NCBI GenBank assembly: GCA_944354125.1
Contig: CALVPT010000004.1
Coordinates: forward strand, 1-64,000
Direction of reading: 5' to 3'
Source of the DNA: an uncultured Clostridia bacterium
Lineage (GTDB): Bacteria; Bacillota; Clostridia; Christensenellales; Borkfalkiaceae
Length of the DNA stretch: 64,000 nt
Of the stretch, positions 16,887 through 25,658 are shown in pieces. The notes beneath the pieces were generated by a model, which saw nothing but the letters and a program-made list of their open reading frames with translations, did not search any database and was not told where the DNA came from. The number at the start of each line of letters is the position of its first letter. Position 1 is the stretch's first letter. The position numbers and the translations under genes were made by a program.

Positions 16887-18194
16887 TTGAAAGCAATTAA
16901 AGCAAAGTCCTTTTTTGCCGGCATTCACGTAAAAGACATGAAGTCGCTTGCGTGCAATTGCCCGACTGAGGTAATGCCCGACCCCGCGGTAGCGTATATC
17001 TCGCTCCGCCAGTCGCTGGGCAAACCCGCAGTGGCAATCGTCGAAAAGGGACAAAAGGTTAAGGAGGGCGAACTCATCGCCAAGGCCGACGGAGCCATTT
17101 CTTCGGACGTCTTTGCAAGCATAGCGGGCGAAGTTACGGACATAACCGAACTCGACTGCGCAGGCTGCAAGGAAAGCTTCATCGTCATAAAGGGTGACGG
17201 CAGCGGCGAAAAGAGCTACTTCCCCCCTCTTAAGGACGCCACGGCTGATGAAATCAAGGCAAGAATCAGAGATTGCGGCATTGTAGGACTCGGCGGCGCA
17301 GCCTTCCCCACGGCGGTGAAGATAGCGCCCAAAACGCCCGTCGACACGCTCATTTTGAACGGCGCGGAGTGCGAACCCTACCTCACCTGCGACCACAGAC
17401 TCATGCTTGAGCACACCGAGGAGATTGCGCGCGGCGCAAGGTACCTTGCCAAGGCGCTCGGAGTGAGCAGGATAATCATCGGCATCGAGGCGAACAAGCC
17501 CGATGCAATAGCCGCTTTCGAGGCATTCGACGACATTCAGCCCGTCATCCTCAAAAAGCAGTACCCGATGGGCAGCGAAAAGCACATAATCTACGTCACC
17601 ACGGGCAGAAAAGTGGGCATAGGCAAGCTGCCCGCAGACAGCGGAGTAGTCGTCCAGAACGTCGCAACGGCATATGCGGTATGCCAGGCGGTTGAACTCG
17701 GCAAGCCCCTGTATGAGAGAATAGTAACCGTATCGGGCGGAGCCATAGCTCAGCCCAAGAACCTCTGGGTAAAGGACGGCACCCCCGTAAAGGAACTTGT
17801 GGAGTTCTGCGGCGGCGAGAGCCAGACCCCCAAGAAGGCAATCTGCGGCGGACCCATGACGGGCGTTGCGCTTGCTTCCTATGATATGTATACTCACAAG
17901 GCAACTTCCGGCATACTTCTCCTTACCAAGGAAGAGGCTGCAGCAGAAGAACCTACGCCCTGCCTCAACTGCGGCAAGTGCGCAGACGTCTGCCCCATGC
18001 ACCTCATGCCCATGAACACGGCGTTCTATTCGGCTGCGGGCGACTTTGAGACGGCGGCTAAACTCGGCAATACAATGTCCTGCATAGAGTGCGGCGCGTG
18101 CGAATACATCTGCCCCGCAAAGAGACCGCTCATACAGGCGATAAGAAAGACTAAGGCGGCAGTACGTGCCGCAGCAAAGAAAGGAGGCAAATAA
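16887..18194 (+). CDS. rnfC: Rnf complex subunit RnfC
   Basis: RnfC is the peripheral subunit where NADH is oxidised or formed in the Rnf complex, which couples ferredoxin:NAD electron transfer to ion pumping. The 435-residue protein has the N-terminal sandwich domain, the flavin/NADH-binding motif GLGGAAFPTAVK near residues 132-143, and two [4Fe-4S] motifs (CLNCGKCADVCPM, CIECGACEYICPA) near residues 355-410. It starts with TTG at 16887 after AAGGAGG. It heads the order rnfC-D-G-E-A-B, typical of Clostridia. Confidence 0.96.
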   Translation: MKAIKAKSFFAGIHVKDMKSLACNCPTEVMPDPAVAYISLRQSLGKPAVAIVEKGQKVKEGELIAKADGAISSDVFASIAGEVTDITELDCAGCKESFIVIKGDGSGEKSYFPPLKDATADEIKARIRDCGIVGLGGAAFPTAVKIAPKTPVDTLILNGAECEPYLTCDHRLMLEHTEEIARGARYLAKALGVSRIIIGIEANKPDAIAAFEAFDDIQPVILKKQYPMGSEKHIIYVTTGRKVGIGKLPADSGVVVQNVATAYAVCQAVELGKPLYERIVTVSGGAIAQPKNLWVKDGTPVKELVEFCGGESQTPKKAICGGPMTGVALASYDMYTHKATSGILLLTKEEAAAEEPTPCLNCGKCADVCPMHLMPMNTAFYSAAGDFETAAKLGNTMSCIECGACEYICPAKRPLIQAIRKTKAAVRAAAKKGGK

Positions 18195-19240
18195 TGGATA
18201 GCAGCATAGTAATATCCACTCCTCCCCACGTTAAATCCAAGCGCACGACCAAGAGCATAATGCTCGACGTAATAATCGCGCTTTTGCCTGCCGCAATTTG
18301 CGGAATAATCTTCTTCGGCGTTGACGCGTTCATTCTGGAGATAACCGCAGTACTCGGCGCCGTGGCTACGGAGTTTGTTTACTTTTTCATTGAAAAGGGC
18401 GGCTTTGCAAAAAAGTGCAAGAACGCAGGCGCGGTCTGCAAGCTCTGGTGGAAACAGTTCGACTACACCTCGATTGTTTCTGGCCTTATCCTCGCGCTCA
18501 TAGTTCCCCCCGCAGTTGCGTGGTATGAAATTTTAATCGGCGCGATATTCGCAATTGCCATCGTCAAGATGGTATTCGGCGGCACGGGCAAGAACCTCGT
18601 TAACCCCGCATGCATGGGCAGAATATTCATATTCATAAGCTTTGCATCCGTAGGCACGTGGATTGCCCCCAACTTTGACGCAATCAACGCAAGCGAGATA
18701 ACGACGGGCGCAACCTATCTTTCGGGCGCACTCCTTAAGGGCAACGGCGACGCCATGAGCCTTGTCGACCTGCTCCTCGGCTCCGGCCTTGCAGGCTGCA
18801 TAGGCGAAACGTGCAAGATCGCCCTTCTCGTCGGCTATGTTTATCTCTGCGTCAGAAAGGTAATCAAGTGGTGGCAGCCCCTCCTCTACGTCGTGCTTTC
18901 GGCATTCCTCTCTGTATGCCTTGCAGCCATCCCCGAGGACGGAGTTTCCGCAGGATTTGACATCGCGCTCTTCCCCGCATTCGCGCTTTCGGGCGGCCTT
19001 ATGTTCGGCGCCATCTTCATGGCTACCGACTACGTAACCTCCCCCAAGGGCGTTTACGGACAGCTTGTATACTATATCTGTCTTGCAGTCCTGACCTCGC
19101 TTTTGAGATACCTGACGGGCATCGAAGTCGTTTCCTTCGTAATACTCATAATGAACCTCTTCGTTCCCCTCATCGACAAGTATATCGTAAGAAAGCCTTT
19201 CGGATACAAGAGAGAAAAGAAAGTCAAGGAGGGCAAATAA
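18194..19240 (+). CDS. rnfD: Rnf complex subunit RnfD
   Basis: RnfD is an integral membrane subunit with a covalently bound FMN. The 348-residue protein has about nine membrane helices; the flavin attachment motif TTGATY is at residues 170-175, with Thr174 the likely attachment site. The conserved GGTGKNLVNPACMGRIF stretch precedes it. Its ATG overlaps the rnfC stop region by 1 bp (translational coupling). Confidence 0.95.
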   Translation: MDSSIVISTPPHVKSKRTTKSIMLDVIIALLPAAICGIIFFGVDAFILEITAVLGAVATEFVYFFIEKGGFAKKCKNAGAVCKLWWKQFDYTSIVSGLILALIVPPAVAWYEILIGAIFAIAIVKMVFGGTGKNLVNPACMGRIFIFISFASVGTWIAPNFDAINASEITTGATYLSGALLKGNGDAMSLVDLLLGSGLAGCIGETCKIALLVGYVYLCVRKVIKWWQPLLYVVLSAFLSVCLAAIPEDGVSAGFDIALFPAFALSGGLMFGAIFMATDYVTSPKGVYGQLVYYICLAVLTSLLRYLTGIEVVSFVILIMNLFVPLIDKYIVRKPFGYKREKKVKEGK

Positions 19241-20623
19241 ATGACCGCTAAAGAGTTCTTTAAGAGCACTTCATTCAAGTGCATTGCCGTTCTCCTTTCC
19301 ATATTATTGATATGCGGTATACTTCTGACCATATGCAACGCGCTCTTCAAGGTAACAGATCAGGAGAGATTCGACAGAGTAATCAGCGAGATTTACGGTC
19401 AGAGCGTTACCACCGAGGAAGTAAAGCTTTCCGAAGTTGAAACCAAATTCGACAAGGGAACGATTAATTCGGCATACAAGGTAACAGATGACGGAAACTA
19501 CCTTGTGAACGTCTCCGGTACCGGCGGCTTTGCAGGCACCGTTACCTGCTGGGTAGTTGTAAAGATAACCGATAACGCCGTAAGCGGCATCGGCAACGTA
19601 ATAATCGAGAGCACCCAGGGCGAGACCTATATCAACAAGATTCCCTCCTCTGCATTCGATTTCTATGGCGATAACTATGTCGCCGGCGAGGCTTACGACG
19701 TTGCCGACATAAAGAATGCCAACCTTACGGGCGGCGCGACGATGTCGATGACGGCAGTGACAAACTGTGTAAACACCGCCATTGACTTCATCAAGAGCCA
19801 GATACTCGGCGAAGAGATTGCCGCTAACCCCTACGCAGATTACACTTATGCAAGCTTTATCGACGGTCTGAAGTCTTCCCACGCAGTAAATACCGACGGT
19901 TCGATATCTTACCATCTGGTAATCAACCCCGTAGAGCTCACCAACGCATTTGAATTTGACGTAGTCGTTTCGGCTGACAAGACGATTGCAAGCATCACGA
20001 TGACCGTCAACGGTTCTACCTACGGTTTTGGTGCGGACGCTGACAGCAAGGTAAGCAGCCTTGTGGGCGCAACACTTGACGACGTCAAGGCAAAGTTCAC
20101 CGATGATACCTTTGCTCCCAACTCCGACGTCGGCGAAATCTTTACGGGTGCAAGCCTTACGGGTACAGCCGCATACCGCGCCGCCGCATTTGCTCTTGCA
20201 AACTATGATAACGCACTTGCAAACGCATGGACGTACGCAGACTTTATCGATAAGGAAGCAACAAGCTATACCGTTGCCGACAGCTCGGTTTCTTACCATC
20301 TGGTAATCAACCCCGTAGAGCTCACCAACGCATTTGAATTTGACGTAGTCGTTTCGGCTGACAAGACGATTGCAAGCATCACGATGACCGTCAACGGTTC
20401 TACCTACGGTTTTGGTGCGGACGCTGACAGCAAGGTAAGCAGCCTTGTGGGCGCAACACTTGACGACGTCAAGGCAAAGTTCACAGATGATACCTTTGCT
20501 CCCAACTCCGACGTCGGCGAAATCTTCACGGGCGCAAGCCTTACGGGTACAGCTGCATACCGCGCTGCTGCCTATGCTCTTGCAAACTATGACCTTGCAA
20601 TACTTCTGGGAGGTAACGCATAA
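19241..20623 (+). CDS. rnfG: Rnf complex subunit RnfG with two extra FMN_bind-like repeats
   Basis: RnfG is anchored by one N-terminal helix (residues 13-35) and carries covalent FMN on the outer face. Usual RnfG is about 180-220 residues; this one has 460. Residues about 70-185 are the normal FMN_bind domain, with motif NLTGGATMS (161-169), where Ser replaces the usual final Thr. Two repeats follow, about 221-330 and 349-458, offset by exactly 128 residues and almost identical. Each ends TGASLTGTAAYRAAA (motifs at 302-307 and 430-435), matching the flavinylation pattern [ST]GA[ST]xT. I infer three flavin sites. ApbE, the enzyme that attaches FMN, is encoded nearby. Confidence 0.93.
   Translation: MTAKEFFKSTSFKCIAVLLSILLICGILLTICNALFKVTDQERFDRVISEIYGQSVTTEEVKLSEVETKFDKGTINSAYKVTDDGNYLVNVSGTGGFAGTVTCWVVVKITDNAVSGIGNVIIESTQGETYINKIPSSAFDFYGDNYVAGEAYDVADIKNANLTGGATMSMTAVTNCVNTAIDFIKSQILGEEIAANPYADYTYASFIDGLKSSHAVNTDGSISYHLVINPVELTNAFEFDVVVSADKTIASITMTVNGSTYGFGADADSKVSSLVGATLDDVKAKFTDDTFAPNSDVGEIFTGASLTGTAAYRAAAFALANYDNALANAWTYADFIDKEATSYTVADSSVSYHLVINPVELTNAFEFDVVVSADKTIASITMTVNGSTYGFGADADSKVSSLVGATLDDVKAKFTDDTFAPNSDVGEIFTGASLTGTAAYRAAAYALANYDLAILLGGNA
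19909..20597 (+). repeat. Near-identical 384-bp-period duplication inside rnfG
   Basis: The stretch 19909-20213 recurs at 20293-20597 with only a few mostly synonymous changes (for example CGATGAT/AGATGAT, TTTACGGGTG/TTCACGGGCG). This points to recent duplication or ongoing gene conversion. Confidence 0.95.
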
Positions 20624-21297
20624 TGAAAAACAAATACGGAAAGATTGCGCTTGACGGTTTAATTTTCAATAACCCCACGTTTGTGCTCGTACTCGGTACC
20701 TGCCCTACCCTCGGTCTTATTTCCTCCGCCTCCAGCGCATTCGGCATGGGCCTTACGGTAGTCGTAATTCTTACCCTTTCGAATATGCTTATATCGGCAT
20801 TCAGAAAGATAATACCCAACGAGGTCAGAATACCTGCATATATCGTAATCATAGCTACGCTTGTAACCCTTGCGAGAATGATTCTCGAAAAACTTGTACC
20901 CGACCTCTATGACAGCCTGGGCGGATTCCTTGCCCTCATAGTCGTCAACTGCATAATCCTCGGCAGAGCCGAAGCCTTTGCAAACAAGCACAACGTGCTT
21001 GAGAGCGCAGTCGACGGCCTTGCCAACGGCTTAGGTTTCACCTGCGCGCTGACCATAATGGGCATCGTGTGCGAATTCCTCGGCAAGGGCTCCATCTTCG
21101 GACTTCAGATTATGAACTTCAAGATTGCCGCTCTCGCTACTCCCGCAGGCGCATTCATCATCTTCGGTCTTTCGATTGCGGTATTCACGTACGTTCTCAA
21201 TACGTTCATGCGCAGCCGCAGGATAAAGTCCAACAAGATCGCAAGGGAAAACCTCTTGGACAAAGACGCAGGCGCTATGCCTGTAAAGGAGGCGTAA
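20623..21297 (+). CDS. rnfE: Rnf complex subunit RnfE
   Basis: RnfE is an integral membrane subunit; with RnfA it forms the inverted-topology core that holds an [2Fe-2S] cluster and moves electrons across the membrane. The 224-residue protein starts MKNKYGKIALDGLIFNNPTF, has six helices, and shows the conserved LGTCPTLGLISSASSAFGMG and VVNCIILGRAEAFA stretches with Cys residues for the shared cluster. Its ATG overlaps the rnfG stop by 1 bp. Confidence 0.95.
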   Translation: MKNKYGKIALDGLIFNNPTFVLVLGTCPTLGLISSASSAFGMGLTVVVILTLSNMLISAFRKIIPNEVRIPAYIVIIATLVTLARMILEKLVPDLYDSLGGFLALIVVNCIILGRAEAFANKHNVLESAVDGLANGLGFTCALTIMGIVCEFLGKGSIFGLQIMNFKIAALATPAGAFIIFGLSIAVFTYVLNTFMRSRRIKSNKIARENLLDKDAGAMPVKEA

Positions 21298-21300
21298 TTT

Positions 21301-21900
21301 ATGGCTACGTTTATTGCAATAGTCCTGGCAGCCGTACTGACCAACAACTTCATTACGGTTAAGACCTATGGCATCTGCCCGTTTTTGGGCGTTTCCAAAA
21401 AGACCTCTTCGGCAGTAGGCATGGGCATAGCCGTAACGCTTGTCATGGTGCTTGCCACCGCCGTCACCTATCCCATATACGAATATGTGATGGTTCCCCT
21501 CGACATCGCCTTCCTTGAAATTATCGTATTCATCTTCATAATAGCTTCTCTCGTTCAGATGCTTGAAAAGATAATCGAAAAGGTTTCGCCTTCGCTCTAC
21601 AACGCCATGGGCATCTACCTTCCCCTCATCACCACAAACTGCGCCGTGCTCGGCGTCTGCGAACTGGTAATAGGCGACACCTCCGCTCTTCTGGACGGCG
21701 CGGCAATGAACTTCGGCTGGGCAGTGCTCTATGCCCTGTTCGCAGGTCTCGGCTTCACGCTCGTCATGATTATAATGAGCGGCATGAGGGAAAAGCTCAA
21801 CTGCATGAAGGTTTCCAAGTCGCTTGCAGGCTTCCCCATATCCATGATTACGGCAAGCTTTATCTGCATGGCATTCACCGTATTCACCTATATCTCTTAA
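21301..21900 (+). CDS. rnfA: Rnf complex subunit RnfA
   Basis: The 199-residue RnfA has six membrane helices and the paired motifs ICPFLGVSKKTSSAVGMG and LITTNCAVLGVCEL, homologous to but oppositely oriented from RnfE. The Cys residues in these motifs bind the cluster shared with RnfE. It lies 3 bp after rnfE. Confidence 0.96.
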   Translation: MATFIAIVLAAVLTNNFITVKTYGICPFLGVSKKTSSAVGMGIAVTLVMVLATAVTYPIYEYVMVPLDIAFLEIIVFIFIIASLVQMLEKIIEKVSPSLYNAMGIYLPLITTNCAVLGVCELVIGDTSALLDGAAMNFGWAVLYALFAGLGFTLVMIIMSGMREKLNCMKVSKSLAGFPISMITASFICMAFTVFTYIS

Positions 21901-21915
21901 GGAGGACGCTCGAAA

Positions 21916-22755
21916 ATGTTGAATTTACTTGTTCAGTTAGGTAAAATCGATGCCGAAACGTGGAAGACTGTAGGCATAGTTGCCGGAATCTTTGCGGGTC
22001 TGGCAATCGTCATTGTCGCGCTCATCCTCATAATAGGCAAAGTATTCAAGGTGAATATGGACGAAAAGGTCACGAGAATCCTTGAAAATCTTGCAGGTGC
22101 AAACTGCGGCGGATGCGGCTGCTCCGGCTGCTCAGGCTTTGCTTCCAAGCTTGCCTGCGGTCAGGCAGACCTCTCCGATTGCCACGTTACTTCCCCCGAA
22201 AAGAAGGCTGAAATTGCCGCCATTCTCGGCGTGGAGCTCAAGGAAGAAGAGCGCACGGTTGCAGTAGTAAAGTGCAACGGCGGCGCGGCAAATGCCGTCG
22301 ACGCATTCGTATACACGGGCAACCCCACCTGCGCGGCAAACAATACGCTGCTCGGAGGCAATAAGGTCTGCAAGTACGGCTGCCTCGGCTGCGGCGACTG
22401 CAAGGCTGTATGTCCCGAAAACGCTATCTCCGTAACGGGTAAGCTTGCCGAGGTCAACCCCGACGCCTGCATAAGCTGCGGAGCCTGCATCAACACCTGC
22501 CCCAAGCACATCATAGAGCGCATCCCTGCCTCCGCTAAGGTCTACATTGCCTGCAACTCGCAGTGCAAGGGCAAGGAAGTAATGAACGCCTGCAAGGTAG
22601 GCTGCATAGCCTGCGGCATGTGCGCCAAGAAGTGCCCTCACGGAGCAATTACCATGGTCAATAACCTGCCCGTAATCGACTACTCCAAGTGCACGGGCTG
22701 CAAGACCTGCGTTGCAGTCTGCCCCCGTCACACCATCGTCGACAGAGAGGCATAA
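21916..22755 (+). CDS. rnfB: Rnf complex subunit RnfB
   Basis: RnfB takes electrons from reduced ferredoxin. The 279-residue protein has one N-terminal membrane helix (about residues 18-42), the Cys-rich [4Fe-4S] domain (GANCGGCGCSGCSGF), and four ferredoxin-type CxxCxxCxxxC motifs: CLGCGDCKAVCPE, CISCGACINTCPK, CIACGMCAKKCPH and CTGCKTCVAVCPR. Last gene of the rnf operon, preceded by AAGGAGGA and followed by a terminator. Confidence 0.96.
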   Translation: MLNLLVQLGKIDAETWKTVGIVAGIFAGLAIVIVALILIIGKVFKVNMDEKVTRILENLAGANCGGCGCSGCSGFASKLACGQADLSDCHVTSPEKKAEIAAILGVELKEEERTVAVVKCNGGAANAVDAFVYTGNPTCAANNTLLGGNKVCKYGCLGCGDCKAVCPENAISVTGKLAEVNPDACISCGACINTCPKHIIERIPASAKVYIACNSQCKGKEVMNACKVGCIACGMCAKKCPHGAITMVNNLPVIDYSKCTGCKTCVAVCPRHTIVDREA

Positions 22756-22778
22756 GCAAGACCCCTTCAAAAAAATAT

Positions 22779-22810
22779 ACTCCCTGCGGTTTTCCGCAGG
22801 GAGTTTTATT
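22779..22810 (+). terminator. Intrinsic terminator of the rnf operon
   Basis: An 11-bp perfect stem (22779-22789 and 22794-22804) with a four-T loop, followed by TTTATTTTT. Confidence 0.85.
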
Positions 22811-22863
22811 TTTATATGCTGATTTCAGGAGTTAATATTTTAGTTTTTAAAATTAAGGAAGCA

Positions 22864-22888
22864 GCGGCGCAACAAAATGTTGCGCCGC
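22864..22888. terminator. Hairpin between convergent rnf and apbE units
   Basis: An 11-bp perfect inverted repeat (GCGGCGCAACA and complement) with loop AAA. T runs are only moderate on both sides. Confidence 0.5.
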
Positions 22889-22917
22889 GGCCTTAAACCT
22901 TTTTATTGATAATACGA

Positions 22918-23394
22918 TTACATTATTATGTCGCCGCTGTCTATGAATATGAGCGGTCTTACGACCAGGCCGTGAGGGGTACACATTATCGGCACAGAGC
23001 CGTTGATCGTGAGCGGTTTAGAATAAACGCAGTCGCGGTGAGTTGAACAGTTGGCGTCGGTGACGCGCGCGCTCCTTTCGGCAAAATTTATCTCTACCAC
23101 GTTATAGCCGTCGTCATCGCCGTGAACCCTTAAAACCAGCTTATCCTCCCCCTCTTCAAGGAGGTCGACGTTGGCGGCGGCAAGAATATTATAACTGTCA
23201 TCATCAAAATTACAGGTAAAGACGTCCTGCCCCTTATACGTGATTATCACGCCGCCCAGAGGCGTGTCGTCCCTTGTTACGGTAAAGGCTATTATAAGCG
23301 ACACCGCCACGGCGATAAGGAGGGCATAGACCAAAATATCCCAAATTTTAAAGAGCTTGCTGCCCCTCACCTGTTCTATCTTCTTCAGCGACAT
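22918..23394 (-). CDS. NusG domain II-containing membrane protein
   Basis: This 158-residue protein has one N-terminal membrane helix (about residues 18-38) and an outer domain of the NusG-domain-II type that is commonly encoded with Rnf and ApbE genes. It shows a C/H/C stretch (NCSTHRDCVYS) and the ending VPIMCTPHGLVV that are shared in that family. Function is unknown; association with extracytoplasmic flavin electron transfer is known by context. It lies 20 bp after apbE. Confidence 0.85.
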   Translation of the reverse strand: MSLKKIEQVRGSKLFKIWDILVYALLIAVAVSLIIAFTVTRDDTPLGGVIITYKGQDVFTCNFDDDSYNILAAANVDLLEEGEDKLVLRVHGDDDGYNVVEINFAERSARVTDANCSTHRDCVYSKPLTINGSVPIMCTPHGLVVRPLIFIDSGDIIM

Positions 23395-23414
23395 GCGAAA
23401 TTAACCCTTTATGC

Positions 23415-24635
23415 TCAGTTGAGAATTATTTTGCCGTCCGACACGGTATTGCCGAGCGTATAGTTTTGGTTTCTGATTGTAATATTATCCGGATCGTTTG
23501 TGATTATTGTGCCCTTGTCGCCCTCTATGACGAGAAGTGTGACGATTTTTCCGCCGAAGTACTCGGGGTTATCGTTTATGAACCCGACCGCCTTTTCCTT
23601 GCCCATTGCCATGAGCGCGGTAGTGAGCGCATCGTCCTCCGCAGCCGAGCCGCCTATGACCGTAGCCGAGGCTATTCCCGTCTGAATGGGGCTGCCTGAA
23701 GTAGGGTCAATTATATGACAGTAGCGCGTGCCGTCTATCATATAATAGTTTTCGTAGTCGCCGCTGGTGGAGAGATTTTCGTCCTTTATCTTATAGGAGC
23801 AATAGCCGCCTGTCCCCCTGGGGTCGGTAAAGCTTATGGTGTATTTTCCGTCGCTGCCCGAAAAGCTGTTCACGGTTATGCTGGAAGTGCCGAAGTTGAA
23901 ATAGCCGTAGGTATAGCCGCGCTCGTCAAGCATATCGGCGACGGCGTTGACCGTCCAGCCCTTGCCTATGCCGCCGAGATCGAGCCTCAACGAATACTCC
24001 GCCCCGTCCACCTCTACCGTAGCCTCGGGCTTGTATGCATAGTATTTGCCGTCGCGCTCGGAAAGCTCGACCTCGCTGAAATGGGCAGAGAGTTCCTTGA
24101 ATGCCTGCACATACTTATCCTCTGGCAGGGGCAGATAGCTTGCTCCGCCCTCGGTCGTTGCCTTGTCCCTGTCATAGGGCGCCCTTTCGTAGCCTTCAGG
24201 GCGGGTTGTAAAGCCGTACAGGTCTACCGAATACCACACCGCAGGGTTGTAATAGCCCTGAGTGAATTCGTATACGCTCTTTGCCGTTTCAAGTATTTCA
24301 TATGCCGTCTCGTCAAGCTCTACCTCGCTGCCGGGCTCAGCCTCGTTGAACTTCCATATATATGACGTCCTCAAAGAGGAGCTTATGGAATTTTCAACCG
24401 AAGTCATAAGCGCATAGATATCTCCGCACAGCGCATCGAAAAGGTCGTTCTGCTCCTTTACCGACATCTGAGCCGCTTCCTCTCCCTTCTGCGCGACGAG
24501 CGCTGCCGTCGTGCCCATGGAAAAGAATGTCATGTAGTTGTTCAAAGTTTCGTCCTGCTTGGTTGCACATCCCGAAATAGCCGCCACGGATACGGCAAGC
24601 ACGGACGAAATAACTATTGTCTTTACCTTTGTCAT
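23415..24635 (-). CDS. apbE: FAD:protein FMN transferase ApbE (lipoprotein)
   Basis: ApbE transfers FMN from FAD to a Thr in [ST]GA[ST]xT motifs of exported proteins such as RnfG and RnfD. From ATG 24635 the protein has 406 residues: a lipoprotein signal ending AAISGC (lipid Cys23), then the ApbE domain with YMTFFSMGTTAAL, the flavin/metal-binding LDLGGIGKGWTVNAV, GTSSI and the C-terminal GGSAAEDDALTTALMAMG. The start at 24635 is chosen over an upstream TTG because TATAAT ends 6 bases before the ATG (leaderless). It faces the rnf operon, whose RnfG and RnfD are its expected substrates. Confidence 0.94.
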   Translation of the reverse strand: MTKVKTIVISSVLAVSVAAISGCATKQDETLNNYMTFFSMGTTAALVAQKGEEAAQMSVKEQNDLFDALCGDIYALMTSVENSISSSLRTSYIWKFNEAEPGSEVELDETAYEILETAKSVYEFTQGYYNPAVWYSVDLYGFTTRPEGYERAPYDRDKATTEGGASYLPLPEDKYVQAFKELSAHFSEVELSERDGKYYAYKPEATVEVDGAEYSLRLDLGGIGKGWTVNAVADMLDERGYTYGYFNFGTSSITVNSFSGSDGKYTISFTDPRGTGGYCSYKIKDENLSTSGDYENYYMIDGTRYCHIIDPTSGSPIQTGIASATVIGGSAAEDDALTTALMAMGKEKAVGFINDNPEYFGGKIVTLLVIEGDKGTIITNDPDNITIRNQNYTLGNTVSDGKIILN

Positions 24636-24641
24636 AGCGCT

Positions 24642-24670
24642 ATTATATCCTATCCTCAAAAAAAAGGCAA
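24642..24670 (-). promoter_or_regulatory. apbE promoter, leaderless spacing
   Basis: TTGCCT (24665-24670), 17 bp, TATAAT (24642-24647), then AGCGCT and the ATG at 24635. The expected transcript start is the A of the ATG. Confidence 0.7.
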
Positions 24671-24716
24671 TAAAAAAAGATTGCCCTGCTTAAAGCGTGA
24701 CAATCTTTAAAAAAAT

Positions 24717-25658
24717 TTACAGTTTTATTTGGGAGAGAACGCCCTCTATTTCCTCCCTCGAGTTGCACGAAAGCAGCTTTAAGCGCATCTGCGCCGCACC
24801 TGAACTGCCCTTTATATAGAAACCTATCATCTTGCGCATGTAGACGGTGGCAAACCTGTCGCCGTAGTACTTATAGGTTAAATCGAGCTGCCTTTCTATG
24901 TGCGCCCTCTTATCTCCTGCGGGCGTGCCCGTAATTTCAGCGAACAGAAAGGGGTTATACATCGCACCGCGCGCGAGCATTACTCCGTCCGCCCCCGTGC
25001 GCTCCATAAGGTTTGCCGCATCCTCAGGCGAGAACACCCCTCCGTTGGCTATTACGGGTATCTTTACGGCTTTCTTTGCGCGCTCTATCTCGGCATAGTT
25101 GACCTCGCCCGAATACACCTTTTCGCGCGTTCTGCCGTGAATTGTTATCATGTCGGCGCCTGCACCCTCCATCGCCCTTGCAAATTCTTCGGTTACGAGA
25201 TTGCCCTCTGAAATTCCCGTCCTGAACTTGACGGATACGCGCTTGCCGCTAGATTTGACCGCCTTTACGATGCGCTCGGCAAGCTTAATGTCGGCAAGCA
25301 ATGCGCTGCCCTCGCCGTTTTTGAATATCTTGGGAACGGGGCAGCCCATGTTTATGTCTATGAGTTCGAAGGGTGCAATCTCCTCGCTCTTAGCCGCACG
25401 TTCGAGATATTCGGGCTCGCTGCCGAACAGCTGACACGCCCTGATGCCGCCGTATTCGGGAAGTTCTGTAAGCAGTTCCTTTGTGCCTGCGCTGCCGTAG
25501 CACAGTCCCTTTGCGCTGACCATCTCGGTAAAGGTCAGCCCCGCGCCGAGGCGGTAACACATGTCCCTGAATACGGCATTGGTATAGCCTGCAAGGGGAG
25601 CGAGAAACACGTTGTTCGGCGTTTCGAGTCCGCCTATGTTTACCTTATGTAAGTGCAT
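24717..25658 (-). CDS. dusB: tRNA-dihydrouridine synthase (DusB family)
   Basis: Dus enzymes reduce uridines in the tRNA D loop using FMN and NADPH. The protein (313 residues from ATG 25658) has the TIM-barrel start NNVFLAPLAGYTNAVFRDM, the catalytic Cys loop INMGCPVPKIFKNGEGSALL, TIHGRTR, VIANGGVFSP and GVMLARGA. The start at 25658 sits inside the end of yabN/mazG (14-bp overlap) after AAAGG, so the two are co-translated. Confidence 0.94.
   Translation of the reverse strand: MHLHKVNIGGLETPNNVFLAPLAGYTNAVFRDMCYRLGAGLTFTEMVSAKGLCYGSAGTKELLTELPEYGGIRACQLFGSEPEYLERAAKSEEIAPFELIDINMGCPVPKIFKNGEGSALLADIKLAERIVKAVKSSGKRVSVKFRTGISEGNLVTEEFARAMEGAGADMITIHGRTREKVYSGEVNYAEIERAKKAVKIPVIANGGVFSPEDAANLMERTGADGVMLARGAMYNPFLFAEITGTPAGDKRAHIERQLDLTYKYYGDRFATVYMRKMIGFYIKGSSGAAQMRLKLLSCNSREEIEGVLSQIKL

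Noticed and set aside
16533..18002. 489-residue minus-strand frame opposite the Gx-transporter and rnfC genes
   Set aside because: It lies antisense to clearly conserved rnfC; high third-position GC makes long antisense frames common here.
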